Below, one piece after another: positions 51,572-62,900 of a DNA stretch of 64,000 nt. Within the stretch, counting starts at the first letter, position 1, and the number at the start of each line of letters is the position of its first letter. Both the position numbers and the translations under genes were made by a program. Source of the DNA: Leishmania infantum JPCM5 (lineage: Eukaryota > Euglenozoa > Kinetoplastea > Trypanosomatida > Trypanosomatidae); assembly GCF_000002875.2 (NCBI RefSeq), contig NC_009400.2, positions 613,061 through 677,060 on the forward strand. The letters are read 5' to 3'. The notes below the pieces were generated by a model that made no database searches, was not told the origin of the DNA, and saw only the letters and a list, made by a program, of their open reading frames with translations.

Positions 51572-53646
51572 TGCGGTTCTCGGCTGCCCGTGCCCACAGC
51601 ACCTTCTGTGCTCATCATTACCGTGTGCGCACAAGCTACTGGAAAGCAGTGGCGGAGATGTGTGTGGCCGCATGGCTAACGGTCAAGATGGAGGAGGGCC
51701 AATTGCCGTCGTGGCGTGAAGCGTCGCTTCTTTCGGCTTTTTCTCCGCACCCTTGAAGTGGGTGACGCGGTCGGCGGTGGCGGTGTGATCGCTGGGACGT
51801 GTGAGCGCACACGTGCGCGCGTCCTTCTTTTTTTCTCTGTGCTTTTGTCTGCGTTGCGTAATGGGTTGCCTTAATCGAATAAACGGCGCACCCCCTCCCT
51901 CCTCCTCTCCCTCTGCCTCACTTGCCGAGCATACCACCGAATGCCAGGAAAGCGTCGAAGAAAAGAAGCGACACCCAGCGACGAATGCACATGTATGAAA
52001 GAAGAGGATCGAAGGGGTGACGAGGCGTGTAGTGCGCCCATCAGTGGCGATATTGGGCCTTTCAGGAGGCAAACACATCAAGATAGAGAGAGAGAAAGGA
52101 GGGGGATGGCGCGCTCACTTGAAGGGAAGACCCGGGCTGGCGTCTGCGTGCGCGCGTGACGCTGATGCTGCACATGACCGCTGCACTGCTTGAAGGCCGT
52201 CCTCCTCCCCTTTCCCTGCCCCCTTCGTCCCTTGCTCGTTCTCGCTGCGTGGGCTGCTTTTTTCGCGTGCGCAGCAGCGGCGCTTCCCCCATGCGAAGCA
52301 CCAAGTGCCGCGCAAGGCTGTGCTGGGCGAAGAAGCGTGTTAGTGATAACAAAGAGCGTTAACGATCATGAGCACATGGACCGTGTCTCAGTTGCTGTGC
52401 TGTGCTTGCGACGCCGCGTTTCTTCTGCTCTGTCTTGCACTCTGTGTCTGGCATCCCTGCCGTCTCTCCTCTCACTGCGTTGCCGTGGTGATGAGTGAGG
52501 CGGGAGATGAGGAGACGGAAAGCCCGCATGATCGGGGGCGGCGCAGGGCTGGCGGGCCGCGGTGGTGGTGGCCATTCTATTCTTCCCTTCTTCTTTTTCG
52601 TCTTTACCTTCGCGCATTTTTTCTCCCGTGGTGGTGGTGGTGGGGACTGTGGGGTACTTCAAGCGCACGTTCGAGTGCGTGCGCGTGTCGCTATGCGCAT
52701 CCTTGCGTGACCCTTCCTGGCCTCTTGCCGTTTCGTCGCTCTTTGCACCGCGACACGCAGGTGTGTTTGTGTGTGTGGAAGAGGGCGGAGCCCCTGAGGA
52801 CTTGTTTTTGTCTCTCCGTGTTTAATTCGGTACGTCCCCTGTTTTACATATGATGCTGTGTTTGCGCATGCTGAGATACCTAGGCGTGAAAACCGTGTAG
52901 CCAGAGACAGAGCCACATGCATGAAGGGAGCGTAAACAGGCGGTGGCCAGTGACTGAATCACTAAGGGTGATGCCTGCGGGCTTACTGTGAAGTAGAACG
53001 GTTCTCTCGACGCTTGAGACTACGCTCACTGCTCCTGTGCGGGTGCGTGCGCGTATGCACGCCTCGTGGCTGCTTCTTTTCCATTCGCGCATCGCCTATC
53101 ATTGCGGTTGCACTCATCCCACTCGCGTTTCCGAGACCACACGCTCGCTTTCTCACTTCTGTATCTGGATTACCCCCTCCATACCCTGCCCTTGCACCCT
53201 TCACACTCCCACTGCGCATCTGCGCGCTGACACCAACATGAATGTTCTCCATCGCCATTCCCTCTGCCGTTCGTCCATGCCGCACTTCTGTAGTTCTCTG
53301 TTCGTTTCCTCATCATACAGGAAAAGCTGCGCGTAATTTGTTGTGCCTTCGCTGCGGACTTCGCCCTCTGTGTTGCTCTGCGCCTTCTCTTTTTTCGCTC
53401 GTGTTGGCTTCTGCATGCATCTCCAGGAGGCGTGTAGCTGACTTCGCAGACGCGGTCTCTAGCTCCCATCCTCGCGCAGTCCTTGCATCTTTCGCTTATT
53501 CTTCTCCGTCTGTAAAGAGCTTTCTTCAATCACCAAGAGGCTCCAACACAGGTTGAGTTTGCCAGTATCTCACAGCATCCACCACTTCTGCTGCTAGCGC
53601 TTGCCTCCCGGCTCTTCAATTTCTCGTCTCTCCTATCGTCTTGGCG
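51572..53646. other. Intergenic/UTR region
   Basis: A ~2.1 kb spacer, the longest after the strand-switch region and the broken retroelement region. It shows a GGTGGT-type tract at 52560-52650 and alternating purine- and pyrimidine-rich blocks. The 161-residue plus frame 52368-52853 is Cys/Leu/Trp-rich low-complexity text and is not called. It holds the EIF4G3 3' UTR and the prohibitin 5' UTR. No RNA gene was recognised. Confidence 0.55.
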
Positions 53647-54453
53647 ATGTCGAAGCTGCTGCAGAAGGTTGCCATCGGTGCGATGGCTGCCGGCCTTAGC
53701 GTGTACAGCTGCTGCTTTGTGGTCTACCCAGGTGAGGCGTGCATTCTGTACAACAAGATCAGCGGACTGAAGGACTCCGTGTACGGCGAAGGCCTTCAGG
53801 GGCGCATCATCGGCCTGGACGAAGTCTTGCGCTTCAACGTGCGGGTGCGCCCGCGCACGCTGCACACAATGACCGGCACAAAGGATCTGCAGATGGTGAA
53901 CGTGCGGCTGCGCGTGCTTTTCCGTCCCATGGCTGACCGCCTCCCGCAGATCTACCGCACCTTCGGTCTCGACTACGACGAGCGCATCCTGCCATCTGTC
54001 AGCAACGAAATCCTGAAGGCGGTTGTGGCGGAGTACAAGGCGGAGGAGCTCATTCAAAAGCGCGACGCCGTCTCCGCGCGCATTTACCAGCTCATGCAGG
54101 AGAAGGTGAATCAGTTCGGTCTCATCATTGAAGACCTCTCGCTGGTAGACATCCAGTTTGGCGCCGACTTCATGACGGCGGTGGAGCAGAAGCAGGTAGC
54201 CCAGCAGGAAGCAGAGCGCTACCGCTATGTCGTGATGGAGAATGAGCAGAAGCGCCGTGCTGCCGTGGTGCGCGCCGAGGGTGAGGCGGAGTCGGCGCGG
54301 CTCATTTCGGAGGCCATTCAGAAATCCGGGTCCGGCCTGCTGGAGCTGCGCCGCATCGAGGCAGCCGTGGAGGTGGCTAATCAGATCGTGCCCATGCAGA
54401 ACGTTACGTTCGTACCGAAGGATGCGAACATGTTGATGAGCATGTCGAGGTGA
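53647..54453 (+). CDS. PHB1: Prohibitin 1-like mitochondrial inner-membrane protein
   Basis: The protein has 268 residues from the ATG at 53647 (MSKLLQKVAIGAMAAGLS); the codon at 53641 that also opens the frame is TTG. Prohibitins form ring complexes in the mitochondrial inner membrane. A hydrophobic N-terminal anchor (about residues 8-27) is followed by an SPFH domain (about 28-190) with VRPRTLHTMTGTKDLQMVNV and the PSVSNEILKAVVAEYKAEEL signature. The usual coiled coil with EQKQVAQQEAERYRYVV follows. The start of the SPFH domain and the overall length favour PHB1 over PHB2, which is usually longer. No truncation is seen. The gene follows EIF4G3, the order I recall in Leishmania. Confidence 0.92.
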   Translation: MSKLLQKVAIGAMAAGLSVYSCCFVVYPGEACILYNKISGLKDSVYGEGLQGRIIGLDEVLRFNVRVRPRTLHTMTGTKDLQMVNVRLRVLFRPMADRLPQIYRTFGLDYDERILPSVSNEILKAVVAEYKAEELIQKRDAVSARIYQLMQEKVNQFGLIIEDLSLVDIQFGADFMTAVEQKQVAQQEAERYRYVVMENEQKRRAAVVRAEGEAESARLISEAIQKSGSGLLELRRIEAAVEVANQIVPMQNVTFVPKDANMLMSMSR

Positions 54454-55886
54454 GGCGTTTGCTCTCTGGCCAGCCATTCTTTGCATGCCGGATCGCTGCC
54501 GCTGGTGAAGTAATTCGTGTTGTTGTTTCCATGTGCCTGCATGTGTGTGTGTGTGTGTGTTCCTCTTTTCCTATGTGTGCGCGTGCGGCGATGCTTCTTC
54601 GCGTTGGCTCTCGTGGTGTGCAGGCATCTTGTCGGGTTGGCTCGCTCCGTTCGTGACACGATGGCTTTCGTGCCGGTATCGTCCGCGGTGAGTGTAGGGG
54701 GAAGGCTGCGGCAGAGTGTGTGTGAGAAAAAAGAGTTCCTCGGAAGGCGCTCTTGTGCATCTACGTGTATGTGTGTGCGGGCGCGCGTACCTACAAGATT
54801 GTGGTGGGCACGTCCTTCTTGAAGTATTTGAGGGGCCCAGCATCTCAAGGTGAGCCAACCGTGATGAGCCGCGCACAGGGGCCGTCGCGGCCCGCAAAGT
54901 GCTTGCACTGTGATTACGGCCGGACCGCTCATGCTAAGTGTTTCGTTTTTATGTGCGTTTCCTTCTTCGATTTTTTGTGTTTTGTGTACCGTTGTCGTGT
55001 GCCATCTTTCACATCGTAGGCGTAGTCTCAAGTGATCCATGCTCAGCGGTCGGAGAAGGTGGTGGTTCACCAACTCCCGCACTAGCCCCCCTTCACCTTC
55101 TTCCTCTGAGCTCTATGTGCGCACGTGCATGTGGCCGCTGCTGTCATTGGAAGGTCGAAGCGCTTCGACGGTGCATGAGGTCAGCCATGCCCACCACCAG
55201 GAGAGAATGACCTGTGAGCACTGACTTCACACACACTCGCGTCTCTCAACTCGGAAGGGACCGCCCACCGTGCGCATCAGCACGTGTGCACGCACACTCG
55301 CTACGGAGGCAGCAGTGTGGAAGCGACGTCTCGACGGGCACCGCTGCCACCGGCTTCATCTCTCTCGCTTTGTGATGGCCGTCCCTACGAGGACGCCTCG
55401 GCATAGCCGCGGACCTGCTTTCTCACCAGCACGTATTCCGGACTTCCCCCGCCAATGCCCTTTCACGACTCCTTGTTGTTTTGCCTCCCTCTTTGCTTGT
55501 CCGCGTCCTCTCCTCTCGGCGGCGGGTGGCCTCGGGATCTGCGTGTGTGTGCGTGTGTCTGAGCGCACGGGTCACTTACGCGCCTCAACAGTGACACAGG
55601 TGCGCCGACGTCTCTGTGAAGCACCTCTCTAGGAGGAAAAAGGAGCAGGCCAGGGCTCATCTTCTTCAGCAAGCGGACACGCCTCCACATCTGGTGCCAT
55701 TACGGCCAGCCCCACTCTTACCCACATCGGCATTCTCTGTGTCTCTCACTCGCTTCTCTTGCTCTTGACCCCGTTTTGCTGTCGCGTGCGTAGACCTTTG
55801 CCGGTTCCTTTTTCCCTGGCCCGTAATAGTGCAGCCTCTGCCCACCCCGACCAGAAGCGTATGATGAAGACAGCTGGGACACGATC
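54454..55886. other. Intergenic/UTR region
   Basis: Spacer containing GT tracts (54541-54560) and CT-rich sequence. A C/T tract around 55740-55790 with AG near 55793 is a candidate acceptor for the WD gene. No convincing open frame was found. Confidence 0.55.
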
Positions 55887-57242
55887 ATGTCAGTGAAGGA
55901 GTCCACCATCTCTCTGCCGCTCATGGTGGAGTCTGTGCTGGACGCCGACAGCGACCTCACGGCGACAAGCGCGATCTCCGTGCTCGACGATCGCGCCGTG
56001 CTCATTGGCACCAGTAAAGGCAGCATCCTGCTCTGCGCTTCAGTGAATGAGAGTGCACACGTGCTGACGCCGCATTCCGATACGACGCTGCACTGCGGGG
56101 CCATCTACGATCTCGCCGTCAGTTCAAACCATCTTGTTGCAACGGCTGGCCACGACGCTGTCAGCTGCGTCTTTCCTTTGCACACCCTCTACCGCGAGAG
56201 TGGGGTTACACAGTGTCGGCGGATTACAGGGCACACCGTCCCCGTTGTCGCGGTCCGGTTCCTCTCTGATGGGGCATCTTTGGTAACCCTTGGGGCTGAC
56301 GGACGTGTACTCGTGGCCGACGTGCACAATGGAGATATCTTGGCATCCCTGTTATGCGGCTTCGCTGCGACCTGCCTGGCGTGCTCGCTGGATGAGACGC
56401 AGCTGTTCGTTGGCGGCCGCTCCCTCGCGTCGATCGACCTTCACCACGCGATGCGGCCGGTGTCTTTGCAGCTCGTCGCCGCCGCAGCCTCTGGACCCGA
56501 TTCATGGGCATCTCTTTCGAGAGCCGCCGCAGCGTCCGGCGCCGCGGCTTCTCTTCGCACCCCAGCATGGTTGCGACTGTATGCGTGGGAGGAGAAGTCC
56601 GAAGCAACAACTGGTGCATCAAGACAGCAGTTCCGCACACCTCCCCACACGTTCATCCGCTCGCTGAGCGTGGACTCACGTGACGGTGCCTTGACTGCTA
56701 TATTTGTTCGTCACGCGGGGGGCACCTCATCTGTGGAGGTCTGTGGCAGCGCGCGGTGGGCCGCCGCAGGCGGCACAACGGCGTCCGAGGCGACGTGGGC
56801 CCCCCAGGCCTTGCAAGGTATCCCCGCTGCACTACGCTATCACATGTCGAGAGACCGCTCTACGGGTGTAGCTACTGGGAAGCTTCGGGTACGGTGCCGG
56901 GTAAAGGCATCCACCCGCCCGTCCGCGAAGCAGACTCCTGCGCCGCCAGGATCGTTCGCGTCCACCTCGGCAGCGCTCTGGAACGGTCGCTGGTACGCCT
57001 CCCCGTTTGAGCTGGGAGGTGGCACGCCTCGACTCACCGCATCTCACGGCCTTGCTGGGACGTCAGTTTTCATGGCTGAGAAGGGCAACCAATACGGCTT
57101 CCCATCGGCAGGCCCTCGCACCTCAGGCGAAGAGCTGCTTATTGCCCAGGCGCAATGCGACGAGCTGCAGCGCGAGTGCGACGCACTGGTCTTTCAGATT
57201 AAGAGTCTTCTGGCTCACAAGGCACCGATCCGATCGTCGTAA
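55887..57242 (+). CDS. WD-repeat protein, Ipi3/WDR18-like
   Basis: The protein has 451 residues from the ATG at 55887 (MSVKESTISLPLMVESVL). WD-type repeats are visible, for example ITGHTVPVVAVRFLSDGASL followed by VTLGADGRVLVADVHNGDI, then FAATCLACSLDETQLFVGG. The order (a step in which the cue is the level of a bulk signal, then a measured GG-containing strand) resembles Ipi3/WDR18, a subunit of the Rix1 complex in 60S ribosome maturation and of pre-replicative complexes in yeast. The C-terminus ends with a short coiled coil (AQAQCDELQRECDALVFQIK), as Ipi3/WDR18 does. Ser/Ala-rich loops interrupt the propeller at about 195-215. WD is likely; the Ipi3 assignment is tentative. Confidence 0.65.
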   Translation: MSVKESTISLPLMVESVLDADSDLTATSAISVLDDRAVLIGTSKGSILLCASVNESAHVLTPHSDTTLHCGAIYDLAVSSNHLVATAGHDAVSCVFPLHTLYRESGVTQCRRITGHTVPVVAVRFLSDGASLVTLGADGRVLVADVHNGDILASLLCGFAATCLACSLDETQLFVGGRSLASIDLHHAMRPVSLQLVAAAASGPDSWASLSRAAAASGAAASLRTPAWLRLYAWEEKSEATTGASRQQFRTPPHTFIRSLSVDSRDGALTAIFVRHAGGTSSVEVCGSARWAAAGGTTASEATWAPQALQGIPAALRYHMSRDRSTGVATGKLRVRCRVKASTRPSAKQTPAPPGSFASTSAALWNGRWYASPFELGGGTPRLTASHGLAGTSVFMAEKGNQYGFPSAGPRTSGEELLIAQAQCDELQRECDALVFQIKSLLAHKAPIRSS

Positions 57243-57415
57243 TGCCTCGAAAGAATACGTCGGGACCGGGGGCATATGCGGCCACTGCGGTGACTCGTGC
57301 TTGTGCGTTGCCTTCCTTTCTCTTTCTCTCTGTGCCATCGCAGCCCGGCGCCACGTGCCCACTGTGCGTCTTCTCCCTTCTCGCCCATCGGAGGCGTTCT
57401 TTCTTTGCTTGTCTG

Positions 57416-57416
<1 letters not shown>

Positions 57417-57448
<32 letters not shown>
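57417..57448. repeat. (TG)16 microsatellite
   Basis: An uninterrupted run of 32 nt of TG lies in the 3' flank of the WD gene. GT-rich tracts are common in Leishmania spacers; this is the longest perfect one I saw in the window. Confidence 0.9.
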
Positions 57449-57449
<1 letters not shown>

Positions 57450-57863
57450 CCGTTCGACGGCCCGCCAAGATGCGGTGTCGCGCTTCCAGGCGGGAGAGCA
57501 GAGGCGGACGACTCATCTGCCGCCACCTCTGCTTCTCTACCATCCCCGTAACTCTGGATAAGACGACACAAAAGACGAAGAGGGTTGAACAGCCCAGGCG
57601 TACGCACTCATGCCTATGTGCTCTGCAATGACCTGCCGCTGGTGCCTTCAACAGATCCCGAGCGCCCAAGTTAGGGCGTGAGAGGCAACAGCGCAGGGCG
57701 CCTTTTCCGGCGCCGGTTCCGCTTGAGGGACGTACATGTATGTGCGTACATGTGTTGCGTGCACCCCTAGGGCGTGGCCTGAGACTGTTTCCTTCGCATC
57801 CTGTGACGCCAATGCCGCATGCCACTACAACGCCTCGACCGCTTTCCTTTTCGCCCTCTTCTT

Positions 57864-57865
57864 AG
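57864..57865 (+). promoter_or_regulatory. Predicted spliced-leader acceptor AG for the Prp31-like gene
   Basis: GCTTTCCTTTTCGCCCTCTT continues into CTTAG. No ATG occurs between this AG and 58037, so the short 239-residue reading is the expected product. The upstream opening of the frame at 57890 is a GTG codon. Confidence 0.5.
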
Positions 57866-58036
57866 CACTCCTTCCTACGTTCTTCTGCTGTGGCTGCCTT
57901 GTTTTACCACATTCTGCGGCCGCGGTCCATCGCTTGCTCCCCCCTCCTCCCCCCGGTACACTTCCTCGTGCCCCACACCTGCCACCACCGCAGATACACA
58001 TCCGCAGTCAAGCACCGGTGTACGGCACACGTGGGT

Positions 58037-58756
58037 ATGTCCACGCCGAATCTCGATGCCCTCCTTGGTGTTCCACTGGCTGCGGAGCTAGTGGCAAGAG
58101 CAGGAGGTCTTTTGGCGCTGTGCAAGCTGAGTGACGCCGCACTTCGCATGCTGGGCACGGAGGAGTTCCAGAGCATCGCGAGCAGCTCACGGGCGAAGCA
58201 GCTGCACGCAGGCCTGTTGTTGAAAGCTCCAATGTTCACCGACGCTTTTGGAGACGAGGAGGCGGTGGACACGACGGACCTGAAGGCTGCGCAGAAGGGT
58301 GCCGCCCAACTGGGACGCAAGTGCGCGCTAGTCGCGAAGGCGGACCTTGCCGGCGCCTTTTCCGATGGCTCCCTCGGTGAGGCGGAGAAGGAAAAGCTCA
58401 ACGCCGCCTTCACCCGTCTCCTGGCGGAGGGCAAAGTGACCGCGGAGGACACGCAGGCGCTCGCCGTACCGTTTGTGTACGTCCGCGGCGATGCAGCGAA
58501 GCACAGGCGTGGCGGTGTCAAGGAGCGAAAGAAGCGAGAGTCGCAGCAGGAATCGGTCAGCGTCGTTGCTAGAGCGACGCAGCGGGTGCGCATGGGTGTC
58601 AGTGAGGAGGAGCAGGTGCAACAGCTGCTGCAGCGAGAAGACATACGTAGCGAATTCGCCAAGGAGCGCGCTCAGCAGCTGCTGAAGGAGTCGCGGAAGC
58701 GTGCTCGAGAGGCTGTCCATGATGAGTACGATGACCTACAGAACATTTCCCTCTAG
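58037..58756 (+). CDS. PRP31: Short Prp31-like protein (Nop-domain part)
   Basis: The protein has 239 residues from the ATG at 58037. Prp31 stabilises the U4/U6 di-snRNP through its Nop domain, bound to 15.5K and U4. Similar features here are the start LDALLGVPLAAELVARAGGL followed by LALCKLSDAALRMLG, which parallels the Nop-domain entry helix (a GVAGGL..L.K...C...LLG pattern in Prp31), then AAQLGRKCALVAKADLAG, where Prp31 has RKAARLVAAKCTLAARVD. Next come the short basic turn RRGGVKERKKRES and VRMGVSEEEQ, matching the Prp31 C-terminal linker. The NOSIC/coiled-coil half normally N-terminal to Nop is absent: no ATG or domain is seen upstream. This is a reduced form and the identification is moderate. 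Confidence 0.6.
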   Translation: MSTPNLDALLGVPLAAELVARAGGLLALCKLSDAALRMLGTEEFQSIASSSRAKQLHAGLLLKAPMFTDAFGDEEAVDTTDLKAAQKGAAQLGRKCALVAKADLAGAFSDGSLGEAEKEKLNAAFTRLLAEGKVTAEDTQALAVPFVYVRGDAAKHRRGGVKERKKRESQQESVSVVARATQRVRMGVSEEEQVQQLLQREDIRSEFAKERAQQLLKESRKRAREAVHDEYDDLQNISL

Positions 58757-59972
58757 CGCGCCCGATAGCGTTTGTGCCTGCGGTTATGCTTGAGCGGGCA
58801 GCTGCGGGATCATGAGACATGCCCACGGGGTTTCTGCTGCTGTTGATTCCTTCCCTTTATCCTTGGATCTCTGTGCCGTGCATATGAGCCACTGCTGGCC
58901 TTTGCAGCTTGCGGCGCTCACGGTATGACCAGGTTCCCCCCATCACACCGAGCCGCCCCATCGCCGCTGCACTCGTTGCGTAGCTCTGGGGCGAGCGAGC
59001 GGATGTGAGGAATTCCTCATCCCTCGCACGTATGCCTGTGCTGACGCGTGTGTGGACACGCTTACGGAAACCAGATTTTCAACGCCAAGATGAGTCAGCA
59101 GTCGACTATTGACATTGAAAGGACTCGAAAGGGGTGGAAAAGGCTGGCGCCTTGAGGCCGCGACCAGCAATTCAACATCACCAAGTGCCGGAGGAGTACC
59201 GCCCCCATCCCCGCAGCTGCGCATGCTACCACGGTTGCGCCTGCCTCTCGTCTTTTCCTTTCGAACTTTGCTGTCTTTTCTTGCCCTTCGCCTCTCTCTT
59301 CTTGCGCGCTACACCCCTCTCCTCGCTGACTCTGTCGACTTCTCCACATCCTCCACGTGCTGCCCACGATGGTCGTTTGCCAACAAACGCGCGCGTGGAC
59401 CCGCATCTAGGTGTTTCCCGCGCCCCCGAGTAAGCAGCCGAAAACTTGCGCATGCGCACACGCCTTCCTCTCTTTGTGCCCTTGCGTTGGTGCGCGCGCA
59501 TCGGCGTGTCGCGATTGGTGCGGCGCTCTTAGTCTTCATCAGTGACTGGCCGCTACTACCCTTTCGATCTGTCACCCCGCTTCACTCGTACCCCTCCCCT
59601 CCCCCCGCTTGGGGGCGCTCTGCCCTTTCGCCTTCCAGCCTTCCGTCTCGCTTCGCCTCCCTTTCGTGCGTGTGTAGCTTCCTGCGCACTCGCCACGCCC
59701 CACCCCTATTCATTTGTTCTCTCATCGTTCTGCTGCTTTCCATTTCGCCCAGTCCGTCGCGCTTTGGTTGCCACGCTGCGCCGTCTGTCGTCGTCGCTCT
59801 TGGCCATCTCTTCGACTCGACACGTCGCCGTTTCGCACTCTGCTCCTTTTCGGCTGATGGTTGGAGCTCACTTCCGGGCGCTTGTCTGTTCGGAGCGCTT
59901 CGTGTATGCGTGCGCGTATGTGTGGTCTGTTCCGTGTTGTCCTCTCCGCCCCTCACTTTCGCTCGTGCTTGG
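58757..59972. other. Intergenic/UTR region
   Basis: CT-rich spacer, strongly so at 59230-59360 and 59560-59850, before the last gene. The best acceptor is the AG at 59865-59866 after CTGCTCCTTTTCGG. It would skip the ATG at 59857, which opens a different frame running to 60063. Confidence 0.55.
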
Positions 59973-62900
59973 ATGGAGACAGTGCGCGGCACGCTCGCCC
60001 AGAACGCGGCGACGCCGACGACGCCTAGCGATTGTGCCACCTATCGATCGCTGCCTAGCTTGAAAAGCAACACCCCTCCTCCGTTACGGAGCGATTCGGC
60101 ACGTACGAAATCGACGGCGGGCCACGGCGCCAAGGCACGGATCCCGTCGCTGCATCGAGGTCAGAATGGCCCGCCAGCCGCGATGCCAGGCCCCTTCAAT
60201 AAGAACTCAGCCCCGCAGGCGCCTGTGGATGCAGCTCGCAGCTGGCGCACTTCCACTGGGGTGCCTATCTCCTTTGGAGAGGGTGCCGTCGCTCGACCAG
60301 GACCGCAGGGGCCATCACCTCCGCGGCTGCGGCCCTCTCCCTCCCTGCGCGACACGGCAATCGATACGACCTTCTTGACCGCACACCTTCCCTTCCTCAC
60401 GGCCGGTGCTGACGCCATCGATCGTGGCTCGAGGGACTGGAACACGGAGTTTCAGTGGCTGTGGGAACAGCAGCTGCACGGCGAGGTGTGGGGGTATACT
60501 GGCCACCAAGAAATGCGCGATTTTCTTGAGGAGTTCGAGGGCTTCGCTAAGGTGCTGGTGGAGTCGCTATGGCGGGAGGGACGTCTTCCACCTGCTGTTC
60601 GCCCGTCATCCGTGACGACCATGTGCGCTCGCTACGGAAATGTGCTGGTGTACGCGTGGCCCGACGGAAAGCTGGGCATGTGGATGCAACGCAGTTTTCG
60701 AGTACTGATGGAGTGCTGCGTGCCGCACCTCTCGCTGCCGCTGACGGCGACTTTCCGCTACTTTGGAGATGTCGTCACTGTTGCCGCTGCCATTTCGCTT
60801 GAGCGTGCGGGGCCGGCTGAGTACGCAGGAAACGGACGCAGCGATTCAGTGATGCACGTGCCCCTGCAGGAGCTTCTGGGTATGACCCAAGACGCGCTAA
60901 ACTTGCTTCGCGGTGACCCTCGTGGTGAGGCGACGGGTGGGGCAAACGACGAGGCGACCACGCCGCAGCAGCGCAAGGTGAGGGGCATCGAGGTGCGCGA
61001 GGGCATGGACACGCGTCTTTACGTGGTGAACTGTCTTGGCCTTCTGCCGCCGCTCTTTTCCACCGACGGCCGTGTGCTGACGCTGCGGCGGTGGCTTCAC
61101 TTGATTCAGCATCCTCCGATGCCCTGGGCCAGTAGCGTTGCGTGCGCGGACATTTACCGCCGTGAGGCGGCTGCAGCTGCTCAGTACCTCAACAGTGCCC
61201 TTCAAGCACCGGTAGAGGGGCGCAACACACGTCTTGTGCAGCTGCTGCACAAAAGTGGACTTAACGTGTCCTTGCTGGGCCTTGTTGCGCAGACCATGCT
61301 GGCTGCCGCCAAGGAGGATCTCGATGACACGTCAGAGCTGGTGCTTCGCCTCATCGCAGTCGAAGTCCTCGCCCGTGTGGTGCGCCGATCTTTGGTGCGC
61401 TCGATGGGGCGCGAGGGCAGCGCGCGGTCGCTAAAGGCCGCCAACAGCTACCTTCAGCGCACCGCCAGCTCGCTGTTGCGCACGTCGCAGGAGCGCTTTG
61501 AGGAGAGGCTGCTCCCGCTTGTCCGAGACATGTTCTGGCTCGACGAGGCGATGGGCACGGAACCGTACGTGCAGCTGCTCAAGCGCACACTGCAACGGCA
61601 GGTGGTGCTTATCACGAAGCGTTTATGTGAGCTGTGCGGGCTTCGAGTGGTGCGGGGCAGCGTAGCGGAGATCATGTGCCAGCCTTCGCACCACAACTAC
61701 AGCTCCTTCTACTCCGCAGAGCACCAGGCACTGATAGCGACGTTGGCGCAGGACGAGTCGGAGTATCCGCCGGCCTTCAAAACCGCCTATCTCCTCCCAC
61801 TGCGCATCCGCTTTTACTGCCGTGGCGGTCGCCTCGCCGAGGCGTGGCGCGAGGCGACGCAGCTGGTGGAGTTGCGCAGCCGCCTCACGTCGGAGCGCTT
61901 CCTCAACGCAGAGACGTGGACGACAGCCGCGCTAGTAGCTGCCCAGGTCGGCAGAGAGGAGGACAGTGCGGACCTCATCGAGCACGCCACCCGCGTATTC
62001 TTCGACATCCCAGCCTTTCTCCTCCAGCCGACCGCGCCGCTGGTGCGAATGCCGTCCTACTTGTACTTCCTCCAAGGGCAGGCGCACGCTAAACTCGCGC
62101 ATGGGTTCATCTGCATTCAGCGACAGCTCTTTGACGAAGCCGAGGAGCTGTTTACAGCGGTACTGCGCCTGCCGGACGTGCTCGAGGATGAACGACAGTC
62201 ACATGCTGCGCATTTTCGCCAACAGGCTGTCGTCGGTCTGCTCAGAATCGCCGTGCACTCCGAAAAGGCAAAGGTCATGCAGCTCGACGCGCAGTGGAGC
62301 ACTGAGCTGCGCTCTATGGCCCCTTCGCTGCAAGGTGCCCGCATCAGCGAGCTCTTTGGGTCTCTGCTCTTCGATCGGGACATGTTTCCTAGCGCCGTGG
62401 CGAGACTTTGGGAGTGCCTCGAGACAACTGAGCAACTCCTTGGCGCGACGGCTCTCCGCGTGGGCGAGGTGCTCAACAAGCTGGCCTACGTCTACTACCG
62501 CTGGGACGTGCAGCAGTATGGCCTCTTCTGCAGCTGCATTCTCCACCGAGCCGAGGCCATCATGGTGGAGCGGAGTGGACTGTACTCGCCACTGCATCTC
62601 AGCATTGCCGAGAACATCGCGTCCGTCTTCATTCTGCGCGGCATGTTTGTTGCGGCGTCGCAACGGCTGCACCTATTGAGCACCCTCCCGCCTCGATACA
62701 CAGGACGCCTCTCGCGCGAGCACCCCGCCATCATACGCATCGCCGTCATCAAAGCCAAACTCCGGCGTGAGTTCGGCAACATCGCGATCGTCATTATTCA
62801 GCGATACTGGCGCGAATACCGCAGCCGCGCTATCCTGCGCGACGTCTGCGAGAGCAGCGCGCAAGAGGTACAGCGGCTGGGACGGGCATATCTCGTGCGG

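Larger units (their letters stand above)
57243..58036. other. Intergenic/UTR region
   Basis: Spacer with a (TG)16 microsatellite at 57417-57448. A pyrimidine tract (57841-57863) and AG (57864-57865) lie upstream of the Prp31-like gene. No gene was seen. Confidence 0.6.

Noticed and set aside
50777..51673. 298-residue minus-strand open frame inside EIF4G3
   Set aside because: Antisense shadow of a strong MIF4G-type gene.
52368..52853. 161-residue plus-strand frame with a hydrophobic N-terminus
   Set aside because: Cys/Leu/Trp-rich low-complexity; it depends on a GGTGGT tract and lacks any domain or good codon pattern.
53530..54486. 318-residue minus-strand open frame over prohibitin
   Set aside because: Antisense shadow; the sense strand encodes a clear SPFH protein.
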